DNA from: Mesorhizobium sp. AR02
Lineage (GTDB): Bacteria; Pseudomonadota; Alphaproteobacteria; Rhizobiales; Rhizobiaceae
Direction of reading: 5' to 3'
Assembly: GCF_024746835.1 (NCBI RefSeq)
Contig: NZ_CP080530.1
Location: 620,001-684,000 of the forward strand
DNA: 64,000 nt
Shown: one piece after another, positions 35,850-44,121 of the stretch
Layout: the number at the start of each line of letters is the position of its first letter
How positions within the stretch are numbered: the first letter of the stretch is position 1
Translations under genes and position numbers: made by a program
The notes under the pieces: generated by a model
Told to the model about the DNA's origin: nothing
Database searches by the model: none
The model's input: only the letters and a program-made list of their open reading frames with translations

Positions 35850-37573
35850 TGTAACCGGGGCAGATTACCGGGCAGTCAGGCTTGAGCGGCTTGCCTAACG
35901 AGATCCGGGAGCGGCGGAATCGACTCTTGTGTTGGTATGGCGAGGCGGTCGCCGAGATAGCGGAAGAATGAGACGTCGAGCTTGATGTAGGTCTTCATCA
36001 GGCCGAGCAGGACGTCGCGGGCGTTCTTGCCTGCCTCACTGACGGTTCCGCCGGAGATCTTGCGCTTGGTGACGAAGGTGCGGATGTCGTTTTCCGAACC
36101 ATTGGTGTGGAGTGGGATCTCGGGACGATCGAGAACGCGCAGGAGTTCATGCTTGCGGCGATGCAGCCTGGCAAGAAGCCGGTCGAGCATGACGTAGCCG
36201 GTTCGTCGTTTGAACAGGCGCTCGAAGCGGGCGCGCAGGGCCGCCGCGTGGCGCGGACAAGGAGCACGCTGGTAGCTCTTGAGGTCGCGATAGAACCACC
36301 AGATCAACTGGCGCATGATGTCGACGGCCTGACGTTGATCCGGGGTCACGGGTATCAATTTGTGGACGAGCCGCTCGGCGTGGACCCAGCACAGAGCATG
36401 GTCGCCGATGCGGAACTGGCCGGCATCATCGGATACGACGACGGTATCGGCGAGAAAGCCGTGGTGGCGGATCGCTCCCCACATCGCCCCTTCGGTGGCG
36501 ATCCTGACTGGGTTGGGCTCAACCGCGAGCTGGTCGAGGCCGAGTGCGGCCAGATGCGCCTGCCATGCGGCGCTGTCGGCAAATGCCTTGTGCGGCGCAG
36601 CCGCCAGCCGCGCGATCACCGGACCGGCGAGGTTGCGGCCGCGCATATAGGCCAGGGCCTCTTCATTGATGAAGTAATCGCTGTGCCCGGCACGCAGCGT
36701 CGCCAGGAACGCCTCCCGTGACTTCGATCGCCCGGTGCGGAACGCGGTGAAGCGGCGATCGCCGATCTGGGTGGTGTAGCCGTCCTGGTGGGCGTGGCGC
36801 GCCGACGTATCATCGACGGTGATCCAGGGCGCCGTAGCCAGCCCGGCGCGCAGCACGTCACGGTCCTCCGCCGCGAAGGCCTCCAGGCCCTCCGAAATCA
36901 GCCGCACCACCTGGCGCTTCGAAATGTCGACCCCGATCCCGGTCAACAACGCCGTCAACCGCTCCGTCGTCACCTGGCCTTGAATGTGACAGGCCAGAAT
37001 GAAGCGGCGCAGGTTCGCGCCCCAGCCGCCGATGATCCCCGCCGGCAAGGGCGCCACCATCGTTTCGCCGGTCGGTGTCACCCAGCGCTCGCGGCGATAG
37101 CGCACCACCTCGGCCGACAACGCCAGATCGCGCACCAGGATCGTCTCATACCCCTTGAAGCGAGAGCCCGCAGGAGCGCTCACCGCAACCGTCACCTCGC
37201 GGCTCACGCGACCGCCGTCGCGCTTGGCGCCGCGCCGGCGGCGCTTGCCCTTGCCAGATGTCGGCTGCGTCGCCTTCTCCATGCCCGATGGCTTGGTCGG
37301 CTTGACCGGGGGACGCGGCGGCAGGTCCTTCAGCCGGGCGATCTCATCCTTCAGGGTCTGGTTCTCGGCGCGTAGCGCCCGGTTCTCGATCTCAAGGCTC
37401 TCGACCCGGCCTTGAAGACCGCGCACTTCGCCGATCAGCGCAGAAACCAGCCCGCGGAGTTCCGCGAGCGACAGGCCTTCAAGCGAATCAGTCGGTGGTA
37501 GCGTCACGCAAAGGGTGAATCACGAAAGCACGCGCCTGCAAACCCCCACCGCCCGGTAATCTGCCCCGGTTAC
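35850..37573 (-). mobile_element. ISBst12-type IS66-family element with 8-bp target duplication
   Basis: Inverted repeats TGTAACCGGGGCAGATTACC (35850) and its complement ending near 37573 bound the element. The 8-bp sequence acatcgca occurs on both sides (35842-35849 and 37574-37581). It holds a single transposase gene and no tnpA/tnpB, as in the ISBst12 group. Confidence 0.9.
35876..37507 (-). CDS. IS66-family transposase (ISBst12 group)
   Basis: The 543-residue protein begins MTLPPTDSLEGLSLAELRGL and has an N-terminal leucine-rich coiled coil, a basic KGKRRRRGAKRDG stretch, and an IS66 catalytic core: ITVDDTSARH (first D), VVVSDDAGQFRIG (second D) and HTNGSENDIR (E). The frame is complete. 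It lies entirely inside the IS5-family element, which is inside the group II intron, which is inside abiEii. Confidence 0.9.
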   Translation of the reverse strand: MTLPPTDSLEGLSLAELRGLVSALIGEVRGLQGRVESLEIENRALRAENQTLKDEIARLKDLPPRPPVKPTKPSGMEKATQPTSGKGKRRRRGAKRDGGRVSREVTVAVSAPAGSRFKGYETILVRDLALSAEVVRYRRERWVTPTGETMVAPLPAGIIGGWGANLRRFILACHIQGQVTTERLTALLTGIGVDISKRQVVRLISEGLEAFAAEDRDVLRAGLATAPWITVDDTSARHAHQDGYTTQIGDRRFTAFRTGRSKSREAFLATLRAGHSDYFINEEALAYMRGRNLAGPVIARLAAAPHKAFADSAAWQAHLAALGLDQLAVEPNPVRIATEGAMWGAIRHHGFLADTVVVSDDAGQFRIGDHALCWVHAERLVHKLIPVTPDQRQAVDIMRQLIWWFYRDLKSYQRAPCPRHAAALRARFERLFKRRTGYVMLDRLLARLHRRKHELLRVLDRPEIPLHTNGSENDIRTFVTKRKISGGTVSEAGKNARDVLLGLMKTYIKLDVSFFRYLGDRLAIPTQESIPPLPDLVRQAAQA

Positions 37574-37654
37574 ACATCGCATCCCCCAATCCATTGTACT
37601 GATTGAGAGAATCACACATCAACACGCCAGTCTAGACACCCGCGCACAGGTCTC

Positions 37655-38238
37655 ATTAGGTATCACCTCCCAAACTTGCTGATTTTCGACCGGCGGCTGT
37701 AACGCCGCCCCTCTACAGAGAACAGTAGATGGAAGGGGGCCGCAAAGCTCGACCGGGTGTCGCCGGTTGGGTGTCATAAGCAGAGCGGCCTTAACTGTAC
37801 CGGATGCGCCCATCGAGCGCAGGTCGGGCTACCGCAGTGCCCATGGTGAGATAACGAAGTGAGCGTTGGAAGCCTCTATATCCGAGACCGTCTCCAAATC
37901 GCGCGATGGCGTGGGAGGCAATATAATGCGAACAGAACTGGCGCGGCTCAATGTTCCTCGCTGGTGAATGCGAACATAGCATTCGAGATGGGAGTGGTTC
38001 TCCTTGGCCCATCTCCCGCATCGCAAGGGGTATAGCTCACCGCCTAACGGCACAAAGGTTGAAGATCGGAACACGGGAACTCAGCTCGCCTGCCCAGATC
38101 GGAACTGGGCTAGCCGCGACGACCGGAGAAGGACGAGTCTGAGGGCGGAGCTTTCGTAGTAGTCGGAGCATGGGAAAGCCATGCACATGGCGAAGGGAAG
38201 CAGGAAGACGATAGACTTGTATGACGGAGAAATGATCC
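37655..38238 (+). ncRNA. Group II intron RNA domains I-IV upstream of the reverse transcriptase
   Basis: This stretch has no convincing gene. It is GC-balanced, has many short inverted repeats and follows the intron stem segment (37642-37670). It matches the expected position of domains I-IV between the intron 5' end and the reverse-transcriptase start. Individual EBS sites were not assigned. Confidence 0.6.
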
Positions 38239-38967
38239 ATGGACATGGATCGTCAAGCTGACGAGGCTTGGATACTCAGCGTTCAACGCAAACTCTATCA
38301 GTGGAGTCAGGCAAATCCTGACGACAAATGGCGGGACATGTGGGGTTGGTTAACCGACATCCGCACGATCCGCTGTGCTTGGCGGCGCGTGGCCTCTAAT
38401 CGAGGCGTGCGCACCGCTGGGGTCGACGGGATGACCGTAGGGCGGATCCGCGCCAAATGTGGTGAAGAGCGCTTTCTGGAAGGATTGCAGGTTGAGTTGC
38501 GTCTCGGCGCATATCGGCCCAGCCCTTCGAAGCGCATCCTTATCCCAAAGGCCGGAAAACCAGGACAATACCGACCCCTGGGCATTCCTACGATCAAGGA
38601 CCGCGTCGTACAGGGCGCGGCCAAACTCTTGTTGGAGCCTATCTTCGAAGCGCAGTTTTGGCATGTTTCCTATGGGTTTCGCCCCGGAAGGAGCAGCCAT
38701 GGCGCTTTGGAGTACCTCCGCCGAGCCACCCTGCCGTTTAAACGCGATCAGGACAATCGACGGAGCCGGTTGCCGTACCCATGGGTTATCGAAGGCGACA
38801 TCAAAAGCTGTTTCGACCAAATCTCGCACCACCACTTGATGAATCGGTTGCGCTCTCGCGTATGACCGTCGGGTGACGCGGCTGGTCGGGCGGTTCTTGA
38901 AGGCCGGCGTACTGGCAGAGGATCAGTTCCTCCGTACAGACAATGGCACGCCTCAAGGCGGAATCAT
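38239..38967 (+). pseudogene. Group II intron reverse transcriptase, N-terminal part (frameshifted)
   Basis: The frame reads CAWRRVASNRGVRTAGVDGM, ILIPKAGKPGQYRPLGIPTI, HVSYGFRPGRSSHGAL and VIEGDIKSCFDQI, the first half of the RT fingers/palm with the FRPGR and first catalytic D regions. A stop appears at RLRSRV because of a one-base shift near 38862. The next frame continues DRRVTRLVGRFLKAG and TDNGTPQGGIIT until the serine-recombinase element at 38968. The gene is thus broken twice. Confidence 0.88.
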
Positions 38968-39074
38968 CACTCCCTGAACGCAAAAGGTAACTTTGAGTTT
39001 GACCGGTCGATTTCGCTCGATCGTTCTCGTTCTGTGCTTGATTATCGTCTTAAAAGGTAATATGTATACGTCAT

Positions 39075-39404
39075 ATGCCGCGCTCGACGGATTTGCAGAA
39101 GACCGAACGGATCAATGCTGCCCATGGGTTGCTCGCGCGTGGGCTGAGCGTGGCGGAGGCAGCCATGGCGTTGTCGCGCCAATTCACCATGTCCCGGCGT
39201 CAGGCCTATCGGTATATCGAGGAGGCGCATGCGATCGGCCGACCGGTGCCGGTGACCGAGCCCACGACGGCCGTGACGTTCAAGCTTCCGCCCAGTTTGG
39301 TCGACGCGATTCGAGCGCGGGCGGCGGCGGAAGGGACGACGATCAGCGCCATGGTGGGTCGGGCGCTTCGGGCGTTTCTCGGCGAAGCCGACGGCCATGG
39401 CTGA
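39075..39404 (+). CDS. Ribbon-helix-helix type small protein of the serine-recombinase element
   Basis: The 109-residue protein has an N-terminal helical region with SVAEAAMALSRQFTMSRRQAYRYI, which looks like an HTH. Its C-terminal half, VTFKLPPSLVDAIRARAAAE followed by GTTISAMVGRALRAFL, matches a CopG/Arc ribbon-helix-helix. It is upstream of, and in the same direction as, the recombinase. Likely roles are repression of the element or accessory DNA binding at the inverted repeats. Both DNA-binding patterns in one short protein are notable. Confidence 0.7.
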   Translation: MPRSTDLQKTERINAAHGLLARGLSVAEAAMALSRQFTMSRRQAYRYIEEAHAIGRPVPVTEPTTAVTFKLPPSLVDAIRARAAAEGTTISAMVGRALRAFLGEADGHG

Positions 39405-39675
39405 CCGGCGGGAGGGCGATGTTCGCAGCGTCCTTCTCGGGCCTGTCTTTGACCGCCTGCTGCCGGCCAAGTTGGCACAGGTCTACGGGATCCTGGTTGC
39501 GGAGCGGATTCGCATCGTCGGCGCGGGTCCGCGGGTAAGGGAGGCAAGCAATGACGTGCGCAGCGATCTATGCCCGGGTGTCCTCCGATCAGCAGAAGGA
39601 GGACAACACGATTGCCAGCCAGACGGCGGCGCTGGTCGCGTTCGCCCGCGAGCAAGGGGTCAGCGTGCCCGATGA
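39397..39675 (+). CDS. Possible small coupled protein of the serine-recombinase element
   Basis: The ATG lies inside the last codons of the RHH-like gene (8-bp overlap), suggesting translational coupling. The first 50 residues (LGPVFDRLLPAKLAQVYGIL, VAERIRIVG) look protein-like. The remainder overlaps the recombinase in another frame and is probably non-conserved. It could be a short real protein or a chance frame. Confidence 0.35.
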   Translation: MADRREGDVRSVLLGPVFDRLLPAKLAQVYGILVAERIRIVGAGPRVREASNDVRSDLCPGVLRSAEGGQHDCQPDGGAGRVRPRARGQRAR

Positions 39676-41242
39676 ATGGATCATCGAAGACGCGGGGTTC
39701 AGCGGCGCCAGCCTGGCGCGGCCGGGGCTGGAGAGATTGCGCGACCTGGCGGCCGAGGGACACATCCAAGCTGTCTTGATCCATTCCCCGGATCGGTTGA
39801 GCAGAAAATATGCTTATCAGGTTCTCTTGATGGAGGAGTTCGCTCGCCGCGGTGTCGAGACCGTCTTCATCAAAGCACCGCATGCCGACACCCCGGAAGA
39901 CCAGTTGATGCTGCAGTTCCAGGGCATGATCGCCGAGTACGAACGGGCCCAAATTCTCGAACGCTCGCGGCGCGGCAAGCGCCACCGGGCCAGGGCCGGC
40001 GAAGTCTCCGTGCTGTGTGGGGCGCCCTACGGCTATCGGTATATTCGTAAGACGAATGACGCGCCGGCGCGCTATGAAGTCGATGCAGCCGAGGCGGAAG
40101 TGGTGCGACTGGTGTTCGAGAACTATACGGTCGGCGGCCTGAGCATTGGCGCCCTCGCCCGCCTTCTCAACGAGATGGGACTGCCGACGCGCCGGCGCGT
40201 CACCCGCTGGGAACGGTCGGTGGTGTGGGGGATGCTACGCAATCCCGCCTACAAGGGAACGGCCTGCTTCGGCAAGACACAGGTCGCACCGCGGCAGAAG
40301 GTGACGAAGCCGTTCCGCTTGTCGGGCCGGGCGGGCTTCAGCGAGAATACCAGCCAGCACGAGCGGCCGCGCGAGGAATGGATCGAAGTGCCCGTTCCCG
40401 CCATCGTGACGGAAGAAACCTTCGCGTTGGCGGCCGAACGCCTGACCGACAACAAGCGCTTTGCCCCGCGCCGGACGATCGAACCGAGCATCATGCAGGG
40501 GCTGGTGTCCTGCCGCAAATGCGGCTACGCGCTGTCACGCACATCGACCCGTACGTCGGCGCGCAAAATCCACTACTACCGCTGCCTCGGGGCGGATAGC
40601 TGGCGCCATCTCGGCGGATCTGTATGCGACAGCCGGCCGATCCGTCAGGATCTGCTCGATGAAGTGGTGTGGCGGGAGATGATGCGCTTGATCGAGGACC
40701 CCACGCTGATCCGCGCCGAGCTCGACCGGCGTCTTGACGCGGCCCGTGCGGTCGAGCCGACGAAACGGCGGCAAGAGGCCCTCGAACGGGAACTCTTGCG
40801 CGTCAGCAAGAGCATGGAACGGCTGGTGACCGCCTTCCAAGAGGATCTCCTGTCGCTGGAGGAACTGCGCCGTCGCATGCCGGAGCTACGTGCCCGCGAG
40901 CAGACCATGCGCACCGAATTGCAGGCAATCCGCGATCAGGCCGCCGATCGCATGATATTCCTGCGTCTCGCCGAGACGCTGACCGCCTTCCTCCAGAAAT
41001 TACGGGCATCGGCGCAATCGCTGGACGTCAGCGACCGACAGAGGATTGTCCGCTTGCTGGTCAAGGACGTCTTGGTCGACGACGATACCGTCATCATCTG
41101 CCACTCGCTCCCGATGCACACGACGATACCGCCGTCCGGCAACGCGTCATCGCCTTCCAACGGGAAGTCGCCATCGGCTGACAAAAGTTACGTTTTGCGT
41201 TCAGGGAGTGAAGTCACCGTTGCTCTCCAATATCGTGCTTAG
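39551..41242 (+). CDS. Serine recombinase of the second element
   Basis: The N-terminus AAIYARVSSDQQKEDNTIAS has the catalytic serine in ARVSSD. It continues with LIHSPDRLSRKYAYQ and EYERAQILERSRRGKRHRAR, then a recombinase domain (GAPYGYRYIRK, VWGMLRNPAYKGTACFGKTQ), a zinc ribbon (VSCRKCGYALSR, with HYYRCLGADS) and a coiled coil to about residue 520. The natural stop is missing inside the element: the frame runs through the right inverted repeat and ends in intron DNA at 41240-41242, adding residues such as SEVTVALQYRA. It is not closely related to the 689-residue recombinase at 21894-23963. Confidence 0.9.
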   Translation: MTCAAIYARVSSDQQKEDNTIASQTAALVAFAREQGVSVPDEWIIEDAGFSGASLARPGLERLRDLAAEGHIQAVLIHSPDRLSRKYAYQVLLMEEFARRGVETVFIKAPHADTPEDQLMLQFQGMIAEYERAQILERSRRGKRHRARAGEVSVLCGAPYGYRYIRKTNDAPARYEVDAAEAEVVRLVFENYTVGGLSIGALARLLNEMGLPTRRRVTRWERSVVWGMLRNPAYKGTACFGKTQVAPRQKVTKPFRLSGRAGFSENTSQHERPREEWIEVPVPAIVTEETFALAAERLTDNKRFAPRRTIEPSIMQGLVSCRKCGYALSRTSTRTSARKIHYYRCLGADSWRHLGGSVCDSRPIRQDLLDEVVWREMMRLIEDPTLIRAELDRRLDAARAVEPTKRRQEALERELLRVSKSMERLVTAFQEDLLSLEELRRRMPELRAREQTMRTELQAIRDQAADRMIFLRLAETLTAFLQKLRASAQSLDVSDRQRIVRLLVKDVLVDDDTVIICHSLPMHTTIPPSGNASSPSNGKSPSADKSYVLRSGSEVTVALQYRA

Positions 41243-42002
41243 TGCGATCGAGGAGCGTTACGAGAGGTGGACGGATCACCGCACGAAACTCTATCCTCAT
41301 CGCAAGATCGACGGGGTTACAGCGGCCCGAAGTGCACGGGGCAGCGACCGGAAAGCCGGTCGCTGCATATTCCTACCCGTGCGCTACGCCGACGACTTCA
41401 TCCTGCTGGTATCAGGAACTAGGGAGGAAGCCTTAGCGGAGAAATCCGCTCTGGCTGAATACCTGCGTGAGACCACGGGACTGGAACTGTCGCCGGAAAA
41501 GACAAAGGTCACGGCCTTGATCGAGGGGTTCGATTTTCTCGGATTCCGCCTCGGCGCGTATTGGAACAAATGCTATGGCTTCGGCACACGCGTTCAAGTT
41601 CCAAAGCACAAGGTCGCCGATCTGCGTCACCGGATCAAGCAACTGACAAAGCGGAATACCACGCTCGTCAGCCTTGAAGAAAAGCTCCAAGAGATCAATC
41701 CCATCCTACGGGGATGGGCGAATTACTACCGCTACTGCGCCTATGCCTGCGATGTATTTACCAGTCTCGACTGGTACGTCGGAGACCGAATATGGCGTTG
41801 GCTGCGGTACAAGCGCCCAAAAGCGTCAGCGCATGAACTCCAGGCCTCTCGTGGGCCTAGTCAGTTGCGGTGCACGCGCACGGTCTGGCGGGACGGATTC
41901 ACCGAGCAATTTCTGCTCGCAATGACCCCGAGCTGCCGATACCGCCTCGCCTGGATGGGGACGCCTGAGTTCGCCATGTCTTCTGGAGAGCCGGATGCGT
42001 AA
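41211..42002 (+). pseudogene. Group II intron reverse transcriptase/maturase, C-terminal part
   Basis: After the element the frame resumes SPLLSNIVLSAIEERYERW. It then shows the catalytic motif PVRYADDFILLVSGTREEAL, the LSPEKTKVTALIEGFDFLGF block, and the maturase/thumb region (EINPILRGWANYYRYCAYAC, WRWLRYKRP). The stop codon (TAA, 42000-42002) falls inside domain V of the intron. The protein cannot be made as one chain because of the insertion and the upstream frameshift. Confidence 0.88.
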
Positions 42003-42023
42003 CGAAAGTCGCAAGTCCGGTTC
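41988..42023 (+). ncRNA. Domain V of the group II intron in abiEii
   Basis: The sequence from GAGCCGGATGCGT through CGAAAG to GTCCGGTTC folds into the short domain V hairpin with the AGC triad, a GAAA tetraloop and the two-base bulge region. Domain VI follows and the intron ends at 42085. Confidence 0.85.
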
Positions 42024-42085
42024 GGGAAGAGGCGGTGAGAAACCGGTCGCCGAGAGGCGACACGGCGCTTGCCGCCTACTTTTAC

Positions 42086-42900
42086 ACGTCACTGTGTTCC
42101 GCGATGATCTGGGGGAGGGGACGTCGATCGCCGAACTTCAGAACCTCAGCCGTACCAAGCGTGAGGCCAAGTTGGATGCCATCAGGGACGCCTGTACGGC
42201 CCATATCCAAGGGCCGATGGCGGCGGCGGCCTTGACTGCATTGGTAGCTGCCGCCGCAGAGCGCACGGGGCTGCCGCTCGAAGACTTTCAGGTAAGAGCT
42301 GACGACGATGACAAGCAGACTCTCCTGCTTTGGTATCCGACCGCAACGCCTGTTGAGACGTATGTCCGTCCGGCAGTGAAGATTGAGTCAGGCGCGAAGT
42401 CGGCACTCGATCCGAACACGCAGCAGATCATCCGACCCTATGTCGATGAGGACGCGCCAGGTCTCGATCTGAGTGTGGCCAACGTCACTACAGTCGATCC
42501 GGAGCGGACCTTTTGGGACAAGGTCGTGATCCTTCACGGCCTGCGGCGGTGGTTTGAGCGTCGGGGTGAACTGCGTGGTGGCGGACAACGGATCTCGCGC
42601 CACTACTATGACATTCACCGGCTCATGGGCTCCGAAACCGGCCGCCGGGCGTTCGCGAACAGGGATCTTGGCGCCGCCTGCGTGGCTCATGCTCGCATGT
42701 TTTTCAACCGCAAGGACTACGACCTTGCATCAGCCGAACCGCCGACCTTCGCCTTGCTGCCAAATGACGAAATGGTTGACGCCCTGCGGCGAGATTATGT
42801 TGCCATGGCCGCGATGATCTTTGGGCCTGTGCCGAATTTCAACTTGGTGCTCGAAAGCGTCCGACAATTGGAAACGCTGTTGAACGCGCCAAAAGGTTGA
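42086..42900 (+). CDS. abiEii: AbiEii toxin, 3' exon
   Basis: The frame continues DVTVFRDDLGEGTSIAELQN, FYPTAT-like region WYPTATPVETYVRPAVKIES, TVDPERTFWDKVVILHGLRR and RISRHYYDIHRLM, the nucleotidyltransferase AbiEii/AbiGii core. The TFWDKV and HYYDIHRL blocks are conserved in AbiEii. Spliced to 34480-34720 the protein is 351 aa. The intron sits exactly between Asp (SEDID) positions of the nucleotidyltransferase motif. Toxin production would need splicing, which the intron's own broken maturase could not help. Confidence 0.88.
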
Positions 42901-42990
42901 CGTTCAGCCTGCGGTATGTTCGCCATTTGTGCTCGAAATTGTCGCATAAATGGCAGTGTGGAACGGGGGGCTAGTGTCGCGTCGCGGTGA

Positions 42991-44121
42991 TTATGACTCT
43001 TTGAGAGATGGCGTGGGATAGGATTTTGCCATCTTCGCTCGGGCCTGCTGTGTGGAGAACATCCAGCGGATGCGGGCGCCACTTTCGGTGCGGCGGCGTT
43101 CCCAGGTCCGGACCTCTGTTTCAAGGAGGTCGCGGCTAGCGATGCGGCGATCAAGACATTGGCGGCGCATAACGCCGATTTCGATCTCGACGATGTTGAG
43201 CCAACTGGCGTGCCTGGGTGTGTAGTGGAACTCCAGGCGTCGCAAGATCCGACGCGCCTCGACTGCTGGAAAGGTCTGATAGACAGCGGAGGCCGTGTGG
43301 GTTGATAGGTTATCCATCACGACGCGGACCTTGTCGGCGCCGGGATAGTCCACGTCGACCAGGTCGCGCATGCAGACGGCGAAGTCCTCGTTTGCGCGCC
43401 GGTCGGTGACCTTGACCCTGCGCCACGACCGGTTGGCGTCGACCATGACAAAGAGGTTGGCCGTGCCGTTACGCTTGTACTCGGAGTCGTAGCGGTATCG
43501 CTTTCCGGGTTTCGGCACGATGGGCACGCGCACCTCGCCGATGAGCTGGATCGGACTTTCATCGAAGCAGACCACCGGTCGCTTGGGATCATGCGGCTCG
43601 GCATAGAGATCGAGGAGATCCTCCATGCGGGCGATGTACTCCCCATCGATATTGGCGATGCACCACATCTTCTGTTGCCAGGGCTTCAGATCGTTGTCGT
43701 TCAACCGCCGGCGGACGGTGTCGCGTGAGACGCTCGGGTGTTCGATCACTTCGACCAGGGCGTTGGCCAGAAGCTTCAAAGTCCACCGGGCGCATCCCTG
43801 CGGCGGATCAGAACAGGCCAGCGCCACCAGTTGCACCTCCTGCTTGCCGCTCAGTTTGCGAGCCGCCCCCGGACGCGGCCCTTCACTGAGGGCGGCCTCC
43901 AGGCTGATCTCCACAAAGCGCTTCTTGGTGCGGTAGATGGTCGAGTCGCTGGTCTGCACCGAGATGGCGATGGCCTCGTCGGCGACCCCGGCGTCGGCGG
44001 CCAGCAGGATCTGCATCCGCTTGAGCCGCCGCACCGGCAGTTTACCCCCGCTCACCAAAGCACGCAGCTCGTCTCGTTCGGATTGGCTGAGTTCGACCCG
44101 ATATCGTATGTTCATTCCCAA
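42991..44121 (-). CDS. IS630-family transposase
   Basis: The 376-residue protein has an N-terminal HTH pair (LKRMQILLAADAGVADEAIA, SDSTIYRTKKRFVE) and a DDE domain with VVCFDESPIQLIGE (D), VRVVMDNLSTHTASAVY (D) and HYTPRHASWLNIVEIEIGVM (E, in the IS630 NxxE spacing). A start at 44115 is also possible. IS630 elements insert at TA; a TAG lies just before the left side and another just after, but a clean inverted repeat was not resolved. The frame is intact. Confidence 0.9.
   Translation of the reverse strand: MGMNIRYRVELSQSERDELRALVSGGKLPVRRLKRMQILLAADAGVADEAIAISVQTSDSTIYRTKKRFVEISLEAALSEGPRPGAARKLSGKQEVQLVALACSDPPQGCARWTLKLLANALVEVIEHPSVSRDTVRRRLNDNDLKPWQQKMWCIANIDGEYIARMEDLLDLYAEPHDPKRPVVCFDESPIQLIGEVRVPIVPKPGKRYRYDSEYKRNGTANLFVMVDANRSWRRVKVTDRRANEDFAVCMRDLVDVDYPGADKVRVVMDNLSTHTASAVYQTFPAVEARRILRRLEFHYTPRHASWLNIVEIEIGVMRRQCLDRRIASRDLLETEVRTWERRRTESGARIRWMFSTQQARAKMAKSYPTPSLKES

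Larger units (their letters stand above)
34794..37622 (-). mobile_element. IS5-family element nested in the intron 5' domain (approximate ends)
   Basis: Non-intron DNA separates the two halves of an intron stem. It contains an IS5-type transposase on the minus strand and, just upstream of the transposase start, an inserted ISBst12-like element. Weak inverted ends TTGATTTTGTTTGAT and TTGATGTGTGATTC mark the likely limits. A clear target duplication was not found. Confidence 0.65.
38968..41210 (+). mobile_element. Serine-recombinase element with 27-29-bp terminal inverted repeats, inside the intron RT gene
   Basis: The left end CACTCCCTGAACGCAAAA (38968) continues GGTAACTTTG. The right end is its inverted match, ending ...GCGTTCAGGGAGTG (41210), with one mismatch and one extra base. 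It splits the RT motif GGII/SPLLSNI: flanks join as GGAATCATC + TCACCGTTGCTC, which restores the frame. It carries an RHH-like gene, a small overlapping frame and a serine recombinase. Confidence 0.85.
34721..42085 (+). mobile_element. Group II intron in abiEii, bloated to 7.4 kb by nested insertions
   Basis: It starts GTGCG (34721) and ends TTTTAC (42085). Exact removal fuses the abiEii exons in frame. It has a domain V (41988-42023), a domain VI hairpin after it, an intron-encoded reverse transcriptase, and a 5' stem in which GGAGGTGA and GAGACCTGTGCGC pair with GCGCACAGGTCTC and TCACCTCC. The two stem halves are now 2.9 kb apart because of an IS5-family element. A second insertion splits the reverse transcriptase. 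Without the insertions the intron would be about 2.3 kb, a normal size. Confidence 0.9.

Noticed and set aside
34766-37654. Inverted copy of the intron 5' region
   Set aside because: The inverted sequences GAGACCTGTGCGC and GCGCACAGGTCTC are the two sides of one intron stem separated by the IS5-family insertion, not a second intron.
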